From NCBI GenBank assembly GCA_007695225.1, contig REED01000045.1, positions 1 through 64,000 of the forward strand: a stretch of DNA of 64,000 nt, written 5' to 3'. Below are positions 15,485-24,353 of this stretch, one piece after another (within the stretch, counting starts at the first letter, position 1; each line of letters begins with the position of its first letter). A program made the position numbers and the translations under genes. Under the pieces are notes generated by a model. That model saw only the letters and a program-made list of their open reading frames with translations. It did no database searches and was not told the DNA's origin. Source of the DNA: Gemmatimonadales bacterium. Its GTDB lineage: Bacteria > Gemmatimonadota > Gemmatimonadetes > Longimicrobiales > Gaopeijiaceae.

Positions 15485-17310
15485 GCCCATTTCGCAGGGA
15501 CAGGACCGATAAGGTTGGAGTAGGCGGGATCGGGGCGGACGGTACTGGGCCGGCAGGCGCTGGATTGGACGGCCCTGGCCCGGGAGGCGCTCGATTGGAC
15601 GGGGTCGAATCGGCGTCACGGGCTTCGAAGGTTCAAGGAAGGGGAGCAGGGCGGTCCCCGGGGTATCCAGATGACAAGGCGGCGCGGACCGTGTATCGAG
15701 AGAGCTTTGAAGGGTTCAGGGGGGAGCGCCGGGCACCGTGGAGTGTTCCGGTGACGGCGATGGCGATGACCATCATGACGGCGCTGGGAGCTCTTCCGGC
15801 GGCCGCGATCCAGGTCACCGTTGATCCGGTCACCGCTCATTCGGCAGCTCTACGTCCCGGCAGCGGCCCCGGTTCCGGGACGGATGCGCGTCCGGAAGCC
15901 CAGCCCTGGGAGGGATCCCAGGTCAGGATTGGCTCGGTTCCGTCTGACACTCTCCGGATCACCATGGACGAGGCCCTCCGATCGGTGTTGGGGCGGAGCC
16001 GGGATCTGGCCGAGGCCCGCTATCGCCTGGAGGAGGCAGAGGAGCAGGTGTCGGAGGCATGGGGAAGCGTATTTCCCCGGGTGGACCTGAACGCCAGTTA
16101 TACCCGGAACATCACCCCGGCGGCCAGCTTCTTCCCCGCCATCTTCTTCGATCCCGACGCCGACCCCGACGAGCTGATCCGGGTCCAGTTCGGGGCGGAC
16201 AACGTCTGGGGGACCACCCTCTCCCTGGAGCAGCCCCTCTTCGAGGCGCGGGCCTTCATCGGGGTGGGCGCCGCTGGGCGCTTCCGGGCCCTCCAGGAAG
16301 AGGTGGTTCGGGGACGGACCCACGAGGTGGTGACCCGGGTCCGGCACCTCTATTTCGATCTGCTCCTGGCCCAGGAGCAGTCTCGCCTCCTGGAGCGTTC
16401 TGTGGAGCGGGTGATCCAGTCCCTCGAGGAAACCCGGGCGCTGAACCGCGCCGGGCTGGCCTCGGATTATGACGTCCTGCGCCTGGAGGTGGAGCTGGCC
16501 AACCTGGAGCCCCAGCTCCGGCGTGCCCAGAACCAGGCCAGGGCCCGGGAAAGGGAGCTGGCCACCGAGTTGGACCTCCCTGACGGAACCCGGGTGGAGG
16601 TGGCCGGGGAACTCATTGGAATCGATGTGGAGGATCTGGGCGCCAACACCGGCGAGAACCGTCGGATCCTGGAACTCATGGGGGTGGAGCCCGGGGTCGC
16701 TGGAGATGCAGAAGGGATGGACCGGCTCTTCCGGCAAGCCCTCCTCACCTCTTCCTTTCTCCAGCAGTTGGAGATGGAGGAGGAGCTCCGGGTGGCGGAG
16801 CTCCGGGTGGAGCAGGCCGAGTACCTCCCCCGGGTCGCCCTCTTCGGGAACTACCAGGTGGCGGCCCAGCAGGACGGGGCGCCGGAATTCTTCGCCACCT
16901 CCGGCCGGCGGGGATACGGCCGCTCGCTGGGGATCCAGGTTTCGATCCCGGTCTTCACCGGGCTCCAGCGCCGGGCCCGGGTGGAGCAGAAGCAAGCGAC
17001 GCTCCGGGCCGCCCGGGTGCAACGGGAGGTGGCGGGGGAGCGTCTGAAGGACCGTCTCTGGACCTTGGTGGAAGAGGTGGACGAGGCCCGTCTCCGGGCC
17101 AGGGGGCAGCGATTGGCCGTGGAGCAGGCCCGTCGCGGCTTCGAGATCGCCAGCGCCCAGTACCGGGAGGGGCTGGGAAGCCAACTGGAGTTGACGGACG
17201 CCGAGGTGGCCCTTCGCCAGAGTGAGTTCAACTACGCAGAGGCCGTGTATGCCTATCTGTCGAACCGGGCGCGCCTGGATGAAGAGGTGGGACAGGTGCC
17301 CACGCCATGA
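15481..17310 (+). CDS. TolC-family outer-membrane efflux protein
   Basis: The product is up to 609 residues. From about residue 150 it is a classical TolC/OEP protein with two repeated helical hairpins: LDEALR-like TMDEALRSVLGRSRDLAEA, YTRNITPA and LSLEQPLFEARAF strands, then LRVAELRVEQAEYLPRVALFG and LGIQVSIPVFTGLQRR in the second half. Members form the outer-membrane tunnel of tripartite pumps. The N-terminal 90 residues are unusual: low-complexity Gly/Ala/Asp with short DNA repeats, preceding a good signal peptide (MTIMTALGALPAAA). The true start may therefore be GTG 15751 or an ATG just after it; 15481 is kept because it overlaps the tetR stop. Confidence 0.85.
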   Translation: MSPFRRDRTDKVGVGGIGADGTGPAGAGLDGPGPGGARLDGVESASRASKVQGRGAGRSPGYPDDKAARTVYRESFEGFRGERRAPWSVPVTAMAMTIMTALGALPAAAIQVTVDPVTAHSAALRPGSGPGSGTDARPEAQPWEGSQVRIGSVPSDTLRITMDEALRSVLGRSRDLAEARYRLEEAEEQVSEAWGSVFPRVDLNASYTRNITPAASFFPAIFFDPDADPDELIRVQFGADNVWGTTLSLEQPLFEARAFIGVGAAGRFRALQEEVVRGRTHEVVTRVRHLYFDLLLAQEQSRLLERSVERVIQSLEETRALNRAGLASDYDVLRLEVELANLEPQLRRAQNQARARERELATELDLPDGTRVEVAGELIGIDVEDLGANTGENRRILELMGVEPGVAGDAEGMDRLFRQALLTSSFLQQLEMEEELRVAELRVEQAEYLPRVALFGNYQVAAQQDGAPEFFATSGRRGYGRSLGIQVSIPVFTGLQRRARVEQKQATLRAARVQREVAGERLKDRLWTLVEEVDEARLRARGQRLAVEQARRGFEIASAQYREGLGSQLELTDAEVALRQSEFNYAEAVYAYLSNRARLDEEVGQVPTP

Positions 17311-17369
17311 AGGTCCCCGTTCGAGTGCCCAGATACACACCCGTTCCCAGTTCCCATGGAAATAGAAAG

Positions 17370-18527
17370 ATGAAGCGCACCCGTCGTCTCAGTTCAACTA
17401 CCTTCTTAGTTCTCTTCGTTGCCATGGCGGTGGGCGCCTGCGGTGACGATGCCCGAGCCGGGGACGCCGCGGGCACCGAGTCCCAGGCGACGGGGCAGGC
17501 CTCCTTCCAGCGGGTCATCAATGTGGAGGTCCAGCGGGTGGAGCCTCAGCCGTTCCAGGAGATCATCCGGGTCACCGGAACGGTGCAGGCCAACCAGGAT
17601 GTCACCCTCTCCGCCGAGGAGTCGGGGGTGGTCCGGGAACTCCTGGTTCCCCGGGGCGCCTCGGTAGGGCAGGGGGATCCCCTGGTTCGGATCGACGATG
17701 CCATCCTGCAGCCCCAGGTCCGAGAGGCCGAAGCCCGGGCCGCCCTGGCGCAGGAGAGCTGGGAGCGGCGTCGCAGGCTCTTCGAGGATGACCGCGTCGG
17801 CTCTGAACTGGCGTACCTGGAGGCCCGGTACCAGGCCGAACAGGCCGAGGCCCAGCTAGCCACCCTTCGGGAGCGCCTGGGTCGCACCATCATCCGGGCA
17901 CCCATTCGCGGGGTGGTGGATGAGCGGATGGTGGAGGTGGGGACCATGGTCTCCGCCGGAACCCCGGTGGTGCGAATGGTGCAGATCGATCCGGTGAAGG
18001 TGCAGGGCGGGGTCCCCGAACGCTTTGCCGGAGACGTCCGCCCTGGAGCCTCCGCCCGGGTCACCTTCGACGTGCTCCGGGGGGAGGTTTTTCAGGCGGA
18101 TGTCCGGTTCGTCGGCTCAACCGTGAACCCCCGTAATCGCACCTTCGAGGTGGAACTCGCGCTTCCCAACCCCGGCCGGATCATCAAACCGGAAATGGTG
18201 GCCAACCTGGAGCTTTCCCGTCGTGACCTGACGGATGCCCTGGTGATTCCGCAGAATGCCCTGGTCCGGGTGGAGGAGGGCTTCGTGGTCTTCGTGGCCG
18301 TGGACGAGGACGGCCAGGGGGTGGCCCAGGTTCGCCCGGTCCGCCTCGGACCGGCCCAGCGCAACCTCGTCGTGGTGGAAGAGGGCCTGGACCCTGGGGA
18401 TCGCCTCATCGTGGTGGGACAGAACCAGGTGGCGAACGGTGACCGGATCCAGGTGGTGGGAGAGAGAGGGCGACCGCCGGTGGATGCAGGCACCATGGAA
18501 GAATCCGGGGGCGGAGGCGAGCGATGA
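17370..18527 (+). CDS. RND efflux periplasmic adaptor (membrane fusion protein)
   Basis: This 385-residue lipoprotein has a signal ending in AVGAC. It has the HlyD/AcrA order of parts: beta-barrel/lipoyl start GTVQANQDVTLSAEESGVVR, a short helical hairpin (about 90-150; AQESWERRRRLFEDDRVGS), the lipoyl return RTIIRAPIRGVVDERMVEVG, a beta-barrel domain (PVKVQGGVPERFAGDV) and a membrane-proximal domain (LVIPQNALVRVEEG). It bridges the RND pump and the TolC channel. The frame also offers an ATG at 17307 overlapping the tolC stop; 17370 places the signal peptide at the N-terminus. Its stop overlaps the RND start (ATGA). Confidence 0.9.
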   Translation: MKRTRRLSSTTFLVLFVAMAVGACGDDARAGDAAGTESQATGQASFQRVINVEVQRVEPQPFQEIIRVTGTVQANQDVTLSAEESGVVRELLVPRGASVGQGDPLVRIDDAILQPQVREAEARAALAQESWERRRRLFEDDRVGSELAYLEARYQAEQAEAQLATLRERLGRTIIRAPIRGVVDERMVEVGTMVSAGTPVVRMVQIDPVKVQGGVPERFAGDVRPGASARVTFDVLRGEVFQADVRFVGSTVNPRNRTFEVELALPNPGRIIKPEMVANLELSRRDLTDALVIPQNALVRVEEGFVVFVAVDEDGQGVAQVRPVRLGPAQRNLVVVEEGLDPGDRLIVVGQNQVANGDRIQVVGERGRPPVDAGTMEESGGGGER

Positions 18528-21500
18528 CGCCCGGCGATCCTCAGGGTCCCAACGATCCGGAGCGGGCCAATCTGGCCTGGCTGGACGGCGGGGAGCGACG
18601 GCGGGTTCCCGAGGACGACCCCGCCTTCCTGGCCCGGTTCAAGGAATTCGGCCTCACCTCGTTTGCCCTGGCTCACCGGACGAGCGTGGTGATGCTCTTC
18701 CTCATCGTTTCCTTTGCCGGACTGGTGGCCTACAACACCATCCCCAAGGAGTCCTCGCCGGAAATCGCCATCCCCATCCTGGTGGTGAACACCCTTTATC
18801 CGGGGGTTTCCCCGGCGGACATGGAGACCCTCGTCACCCGTCCGCTGGAGGACGAGCTGAACACCATCTCCGAGGTCCGGGAGATGGTCTCCACTTCGGT
18901 GGAGGGCTACTCCTCCATCTCGGTGGAGTTCTCCACCAGCACGGACCTGAATGAGGCCCTCCAGAAGGTCCGGGAGAAGGTGGACCTGGCTCGACCCAAC
19001 CTACCCGGGGACGCGGAAGACCCGTCCATCGTGGAGATCAACATCTCCGAGTTCCCCATCATGCAGGTGAACCTGGCGGGGGAGTACGGCCTGGTACGGC
19101 TCAAGGAGATCGGCGAGGAACTCCAGGACCGAATTGAGCAGCTTCCCCAGGTGCTCCGGGTGGATCTCCGGGGTGGCCTCGAGCGGGAAGTGAAGGTGGA
19201 TGTGGATCTGGGACGGCTCAAGTACCATGGGATGGCCATCCAGGACGTGGTGGACGCCATCCGGGACGAGAATGTGAACATCCCGGGCGGATCCATCGAG
19301 GTGGGGACCCAGAACTATCTCGTCCGGGTGGACGGGGAGTTCGTGGATCCGTCCGTCATCGAGGATCTCATCGTGGGAACCTTCGACGGGCGGGGCGTCT
19401 ACGTCCGGGACATCGCCTCGGTGGACTTCGGCTTTGCTGAGCGGACCAGCTACGCCCGGCTGGACGGGAACCCTGTGGTGACGCTGGACGTGGTGAAGCG
19501 GAGCGGTGACAACATCATCCAGACCGCCGAGTCGGTGAAGGACATCATCGCCGCCATGGAGGGCGAGTTCCCGCCCACCACCCGGGTGTCCATCACCGGC
19601 GACCAGTCCCGGGACATCTACGTGATGGTGAGTTCCCTGGAGAACAACATCATCTCGGGGCTCATCCTCATCCTCTCGGTGCTCCTCTTCTTCCTGGGGC
19701 TCCGGACCGCAGCCTTCGTGGCGGTGGCCATTCCCACCTCCATGCTCCTCTCCTTCGTGGTCCTGGCGGTCATGGGGATCACCATGAACATGGTGGTCCT
19801 CTTCTCCCTCATCCTCGCCCTGGGGATGCTGGTGGACAACGCCATCGTCATCGTGGAGAACATCTATAGGTACGTGGAAGAGGGATGGACCCCCGCAATG
19901 GCGGCCCGAAAGGCCACCGGGGAGGTGGCCCTCCCCGTGGTGGCCGCCACCGCCACCACCCTGGCGGCCTTCGCTCCCCTCCTCTTCTGGCCCGGGGTTA
20001 CGGGGGAATTCATGAAATTCCTTCCCCTTACCCTCATCATCACGCTCTCCAGCTCCCTCTTCGTGGCGCTGGTCATCGTACCCACGCTCTGCGCCATCTT
20101 CCTGAAGCCGGAGGGGGCGCCCACCCGACCCCTGACCCTACCGGCTCGATGGACGATCCTGGGGGTCGTGGCGGTGGCGCTGGTGGTGGTGGCCGCGTCG
20201 AACTGGCTCACCGCCCTCCTCCTGGCCGGCACCGTCATTGGTGCATATTTCCTCCACACCCGCGTTCTGGACCGGATGGCCAGGGTGTTCCAGACACGGG
20301 GAATCCCGGTGATTGCGCGCCGCTACGAGGGGTCCATCCGTTGGGCCCTCGATCACCGTGCCGTGGTCCTGGGTATTTGCGCCGTGGTGTTCGTGGGGAC
20401 CTTTGCACTCTTTGTCCGCTTCAATCACGGCGTAGAGTTCTTCCCTGAGAGCATCCCCCCCTCCCAGCTCATCGTCGAGGTGGAAGCGCCGGTGGGGACC
20501 CGGGTGGCCTTCACCGACGGGGTCGCCACCCGCCTCGAGGAGGAAGTGCGAGGGTTCGCCGGCTTCGTGGATGTGGAATCGGTGGTCACCACCTCGGGGG
20601 GAGGGGGCGGAGGCGGTATGTTCGGGGGTGGCTCCTCAGCCGAGAGCGAAGCCCGGATGACCCTCTCCCTCATCGACTTCAAGGACCGGGAGGAGGATGC
20701 ATTCGAGACGCTGGCCCGGATGCAGGCGGAGCTGGGAGCTGAGGTTCCCGGGGCCGAGGTGCGGGTGGACATGCCGGACATGGGTCCGCCCTCCGGGGCC
20801 TCGGTGAACATTGAAGTCGTGGGGACGGATCCTGCGGTGCTGAAGCGGATTTCCGATGAGGTCCTGGCCACTCTCCGGAGCGCGCCGGTGGCGGAGCGCC
20901 TGGTGGGCCTCCAGAGCGACCTGGACGAAGGTCGCCCGGAACTTTCGGTGTACGTGGACCGGGAGCGAGCCTCCCTCTACGGTCTCTCCACCGCCGAGGT
21001 GGGAAGTGCCATCCGGGGAGCCATCCAGGGCGTGGAGGCGGCCAAGTACCGCACCGGGAACGACGAGTACGACATCGTGGTGCGGCTGGCGGAGCCCTAC
21101 CGAAACGAACTCTCCGCCCTCCAGGAACTGGTGGTGATGGCCGAGGGCGGGGCCCAGGTGCCCCTCCTTTCCGTGGCGGAGTGGGAGGTGGGGGAAGGGT
21201 TGGGCTCCATCCGTCGGAAGGACATGGATCGGGTGGCCACCATTTCGTCGGAGGTTCGGGCGGGGTTCAACCAGAACGCCGTCCTGGCTGAGGTCCAGGC
21301 CACGCTGGCGGACTTCGCCGCCACCGGCCTGCCCCCCGGATACCAGCTCCGCTACACCGGACAGCTGGATGACCAGAACGAGGCCCAGGCCTTCCTTTCC
21401 ATGGCCTTCGGAATCGCCCTCCTCCTCATCGCCTTCATCCTCATCAGCCAGTTCAACTCGGTGGTGAAGCCGCTCATCATCCTCACGTCTGTGGTCATGT

Positions 21501-22183
21501 CCACCGTTGGGGTACTCCTGGGGCTCATGGTCTTCAACATGCCCTTCGTCATCATCATGACAGGGGTGGGGATCATTTCCCTGGCTGGGATCGTGGTGAA
21601 CAATGCCATCGTCCTCATCGACTACATCGACATCCTGCGGGAGCGGGATGGGATGAATCGCAGGGAGGCGCTGGTCCAGGGGGGGATGACCCGGCTCCGT
21701 CCGGTCCTCCTCACCGCCATCACGACGGCGTTGGGGCTCGTGCCCCTGGCCATCGGTCTGAACTTCGATTTCTTCGGGCTCTACCGATCCCTCACTCCCG
21801 ATTTCTACTGGGGCGGGGAACAGGCGGCGTGGTGGAGCCCCATGGCCATCGCGGTCATCGTGGGAATCATTTTTGCAACCTTCCTCACTCTCATCGTGGT
21901 GCCGGTGATGTACTCGCTGGTGGACGATGCCATGGCCCTCTTCCAGAAGCACTTCGTGGGCGAGGTGGAGGCCGCGCCCGGGGCGCCTTCCCGGGCACGA
22001 CCGGCAGCGGATGGGGAGGGAGTTCCGCCTTTGGACCCTCAGGATGATCCGGAAGCGGAGGAGGTACCGGAGACCGTGGGGGCCAGCCTCCGCCGGAGCG
22101 CCTCCGATCCCGATCCCGGTGGGGGACATGGCCCGGGGCTGACTCCAGGGGGCCGGGGAGGGCTCGAGCCCCGTCCCGTCTGA
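18524..22183 (+). CDS. RND-family inner-membrane efflux pump (AcrB/HAE-1 type)
   Basis: This 1219-residue pump, longer than the usual ~1030, has the AcrB layout: TM1 after an extended 50-residue N-terminus, a porter domain (PGVSPADMETLVTRPLED), TM2-6, a second porter domain, and TM8-12. The proton-relay helix reads GMLVDNAIVIVEN, with one Asp where many HAE pumps have two; TM10 region reads ISLAGIVVNNAIVLIDYID. Extra length comes from the N-terminus, a glycine-run loop at about residues 690-710, a TM-containing insertion near residue 550, and a charged C-terminal tail of about 80 residues. The substrate may be a drug, metal-chelate or lipid; the sequence does not say. Confidence 0.9.
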   Translation: MTPGDPQGPNDPERANLAWLDGGERRRVPEDDPAFLARFKEFGLTSFALAHRTSVVMLFLIVSFAGLVAYNTIPKESSPEIAIPILVVNTLYPGVSPADMETLVTRPLEDELNTISEVREMVSTSVEGYSSISVEFSTSTDLNEALQKVREKVDLARPNLPGDAEDPSIVEINISEFPIMQVNLAGEYGLVRLKEIGEELQDRIEQLPQVLRVDLRGGLEREVKVDVDLGRLKYHGMAIQDVVDAIRDENVNIPGGSIEVGTQNYLVRVDGEFVDPSVIEDLIVGTFDGRGVYVRDIASVDFGFAERTSYARLDGNPVVTLDVVKRSGDNIIQTAESVKDIIAAMEGEFPPTTRVSITGDQSRDIYVMVSSLENNIISGLILILSVLLFFLGLRTAAFVAVAIPTSMLLSFVVLAVMGITMNMVVLFSLILALGMLVDNAIVIVENIYRYVEEGWTPAMAARKATGEVALPVVAATATTLAAFAPLLFWPGVTGEFMKFLPLTLIITLSSSLFVALVIVPTLCAIFLKPEGAPTRPLTLPARWTILGVVAVALVVVAASNWLTALLLAGTVIGAYFLHTRVLDRMARVFQTRGIPVIARRYEGSIRWALDHRAVVLGICAVVFVGTFALFVRFNHGVEFFPESIPPSQLIVEVEAPVGTRVAFTDGVATRLEEEVRGFAGFVDVESVVTTSGGGGGGGMFGGGSSAESEARMTLSLIDFKDREEDAFETLARMQAELGAEVPGAEVRVDMPDMGPPSGASVNIEVVGTDPAVLKRISDEVLATLRSAPVAERLVGLQSDLDEGRPELSVYVDRERASLYGLSTAEVGSAIRGAIQGVEAAKYRTGNDEYDIVVRLAEPYRNELSALQELVVMAEGGAQVPLLSVAEWEVGEGLGSIRRKDMDRVATISSEVRAGFNQNAVLAEVQATLADFAATGLPPGYQLRYTGQLDDQNEAQAFLSMAFGIALLLIAFILISQFNSVVKPLIILTSVVMSTVGVLLGLMVFNMPFVIIMTGVGIISLAGIVVNNAIVLIDYIDILRERDGMNRREALVQGGMTRLRPVLLTAITTALGLVPLAIGLNFDFFGLYRSLTPDFYWGGEQAAWWSPMAIAVIVGIIFATFLTLIVVPVMYSLVDDAMALFQKHFVGEVEAAPGAPSRARPAADGEGVPPLDPQDDPEAEEVPETVGASLRRSASDPDPGGGHGPGLTPGGRGGLEPRPV

Positions 22184-22479
22184 GCTTCCCTGGCGGGCTG
22201 AGGGACCGGGGTCTGGCCGGCTCGGCGACGGGTGCGCCAATGGGGCATGACGTCCTCATTCTGAAAGGAGGAAGAGGGGGGGCGAGAACCGTGGCGCGGA
22301 AGGGAGCTGATACATATGTTCCCGGCCGGGTTCCGGTACGACCTCCTTCGTGTGGCTTGGGGTCGGGGGGGGAACCTCCGGGCGCCGTGTTCGTAAAGAT
22401 ACAGGGTTGGTGCACCCTCCTCCCCGGGGGAGAACCCCGGCCCTGTCCTGTGGAAGTCGGCTGATTGAGGGGATGAGAG
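22184..22479. other. Intergenic region after the efflux operon
   Basis: No credible gene or terminator is visible. Short open frames here lack coding signals. The promoter for the following outer-membrane protein should be in this stretch, but no -35/-10 pair of reasonable spacing stands out. Confidence 0.3.
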
Positions 22480-23910
22480 ATGGAGGCTAAAAGAGCAGGT
22501 GGGAGTCCGATGCACCACACCCGTCCATGTGTCGGCGGAAGCGCATCCTCCCCCCCCTCTGGTGCTGGTCTTTCGGCGTCCGTCCTATTCCTCGCTCCCC
22601 TGGCTTTCCTGGCGGCTCTTCTGGCCCTTGCCCTCCTGGCCGCACCGGCTGCGGGACAGCTGGGATCCGCGAGCCGGATGGTGGCTGAGTCGAAGCCCCG
22701 GGTATTCCTGGATTGCCAGAGCCGGATGAACTGCGATTTCGACCACTTCCGGACGGAAATCCCCTTCGTGTCCTGGGTTCGGGATCGGTCCGATGCCGAG
22801 GTCCACGTCGTCTTCACCTCCACGGACGGTGGGGCCGGGGGACGGCGCTACACCATGGACTTCGTTGGGCTGCAGGACCTCCGGGGGCTGCAGGACGCCC
22901 TCACCTACACCTCCTTGGGCACCGATGTGCGGGCCGAAGTGGTGGAGGGCCTCACCCGGACCCTGGAACTGGGGCTTCTCCGCTACGCCGTGCAGACGGG
23001 GCAGGGGAGGTACTTCCAGGTGGGGTATACCGGAACCACGTCCAGCAACGGCGGGCTTGGAGGGGACACGGACGGCTCCGAGCCCCAGGCCCCCGCTCTC
23101 TACGATCCCTGGAATTTCTGGACTTTCCGGTTTGGCGGTTCCGGCAACATGAATGTGGAGGAGCGGAAGTCGGACTGGCGGTTCAACCCCTCCGCCGGGG
23201 CGGACCGAGTAACGGAAAGCTGGAAGGTGAACCTCTCCGTCTGGGCAAACCTCCGTCGGGAGCGCATTGAGCTCTCGGACGGCCGGGTGGTCCGCAACGA
23301 TCGGGATTCCTGGCGCACCTCAGCTCTGATCGTCCGGTCCGTGACCGATCGGGTCTCGGTGGGATTCGATTCCGGGGCCCGTAACTCGGTGCAGAACAAC
23401 CAGCGGGTCCGCTTGAACCTGGCCCCGGCGGTGGAGTGGAACTACTTCCCCTACATGGAGGCCACCCGGCGGCAGCTCATCGCCCACTACGCGGCCGGCG
23501 TGGAGTACTCCAACTATCGGGAAGAGACGATCTATGGGGTCCTGGACCAGATGGTTCCCCAGCACCGGGTGGCGCTCCAGTACCGGGCAAGGGAGGAGTG
23601 GGGGAACGCCGGCGTGGGCTTCGAGACCGCCCAGTACCTGCACGATGCCTCTCTCTATTCACTGGGCTTCAACGGCGACCTCAACTACCGGATCCTCCGG
23701 GGACTGGAACTGAGCCTATCGGGCTCTGCTTCGCTCGTGAACGACCAGCTCTACCTTCCGGCCACCTCTCTTTCCGACGAGGACATCCTCCTGGGCCGGG
23801 CCAGCCTCCCCACAGGGTATGATTATCAGGCGTCGGTGGGGATCAGCTATCGCTGGGGGTCGTCCTTCGCCAACGTGGTGAACAACCGCTTTCCGCGCTC
23901 GGTACGCTAA
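22480..23910 (+). CDS. Putative outer-membrane beta-barrel protein, uncharacterised family
   Basis: The product is 476 residues with a long Leu/Ala-rich signal peptide ending near AAPAAGQ. A globular domain follows with two close cysteines (VFLDCQSRMNCDFDHFRTEI) and EVHVVFTSTDGGAGG, then an alternating-polarity region (about 200-476) of likely beta-strands ending in aromatic-rich strands (ISYRWGSSFANVVNNRF). This reads as a periplasmic N-domain joined to an outer-membrane barrel. I recall the C...CD plus RTEIPFV pattern from uncharacterised proteins of Bacteroidota and Acidobacteriota; no function is known to me. GAGGGG precedes ATG 22480; ATG 22510 is an alternative. Its stop codon overlaps the convergent receiver gene. 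Confidence 0.65.
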   Translation: MEAKRAGGSPMHHTRPCVGGSASSPPSGAGLSASVLFLAPLAFLAALLALALLAAPAAGQLGSASRMVAESKPRVFLDCQSRMNCDFDHFRTEIPFVSWVRDRSDAEVHVVFTSTDGGAGGRRYTMDFVGLQDLRGLQDALTYTSLGTDVRAEVVEGLTRTLELGLLRYAVQTGQGRYFQVGYTGTTSSNGGLGGDTDGSEPQAPALYDPWNFWTFRFGGSGNMNVEERKSDWRFNPSAGADRVTESWKVNLSVWANLRRERIELSDGRVVRNDRDSWRTSALIVRSVTDRVSVGFDSGARNSVQNNQRVRLNLAPAVEWNYFPYMEATRRQLIAHYAAGVEYSNYREETIYGVLDQMVPQHRVALQYRAREEWGNAGVGFETAQYLHDASLYSLGFNGDLNYRILRGLELSLSGSASLVNDQLYLPATSLSDEDILLGRASLPTGYDYQASVGISYRWGSSFANVVNNRFPRSVR

Positions 23911-24353
23911 CCGTCCGCGGAGCGATCCGATCCCCGGTCGGGGTCGCCTTTCAGATCGGATCCCCTTCCCAGGAGGGAGACCACCGTCTCCACCAGTTCG
24001 TCTGGGGTGAAGGGCTTGTTGAGAAAGGGGATCTCCGGGTCCCGGGCCTGGACACCGGCGGCCAGGACGGGGTCGTCGGCGGTGTGGCCTGAGGCGAGGA
24101 TGACCCGGGCATAGGGATGCTGAGCCTGGATGTCCTGGACCAGCCGGGTTCCCCAGGAGTCTGGGAGCATGATGTCCAGGATGAGAAGGTCGATGGGCTC
24201 CTCCACCTGGCTCGACACCTGCAGGGCCTCTTCCGCGCTTCCTGCCACCAGACATCGATAGCTGGCACGCTTGAGGGTTCTCACGATGAAACCCCGTACG
24301 ATGGGGTCGTCCTCCACCACGAGAATCAGCGGACCGTCCTCGTTTCGACTCAT
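23907..24353 (-). CDS. Single-domain response regulator
   Basis: This 148-residue protein is essentially one receiver domain. Acidic residues are in LVVEDDP (about 14-17), the phosphoacceptor Asp is in LLILDIMLPD (near residue 60), and the conserved Lys is in FLNKPFTPDEL (near residue 113). The tail is short and charged, with no output domain, so it probably relays phosphate or acts by protein contact. The start is fixed by the ATGA overlap with the upstream histidine kinase gene, which makes that kinase its likely partner. Confidence 0.85.
   Translation of the reverse strand: MSRNEDGPLILVVEDDPIVRGFIVRTLKRASYRCLVAGSAEEALQVSSQVEEPIDLLILDIMLPDSWGTRLVQDIQAQHPYARVILASGHTADDPVLAAGVQARDPEIPFLNKPFTPDELVETVVSLLGRGSDLKGDPDRGSDRSADG

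Noticed and set aside
15850-17340. A 496-codon minus-strand frame opposite tolC
   Set aside because: The composition is a mirror of the tolC codons; no start signal or recognisable protein.
22240-22464. A 74-codon frame after the RND gene
   Set aside because: No ribosome binding site, Gly/Arg/Pro-rich composition typical of random G+C-rich frames, no recognisable feature.
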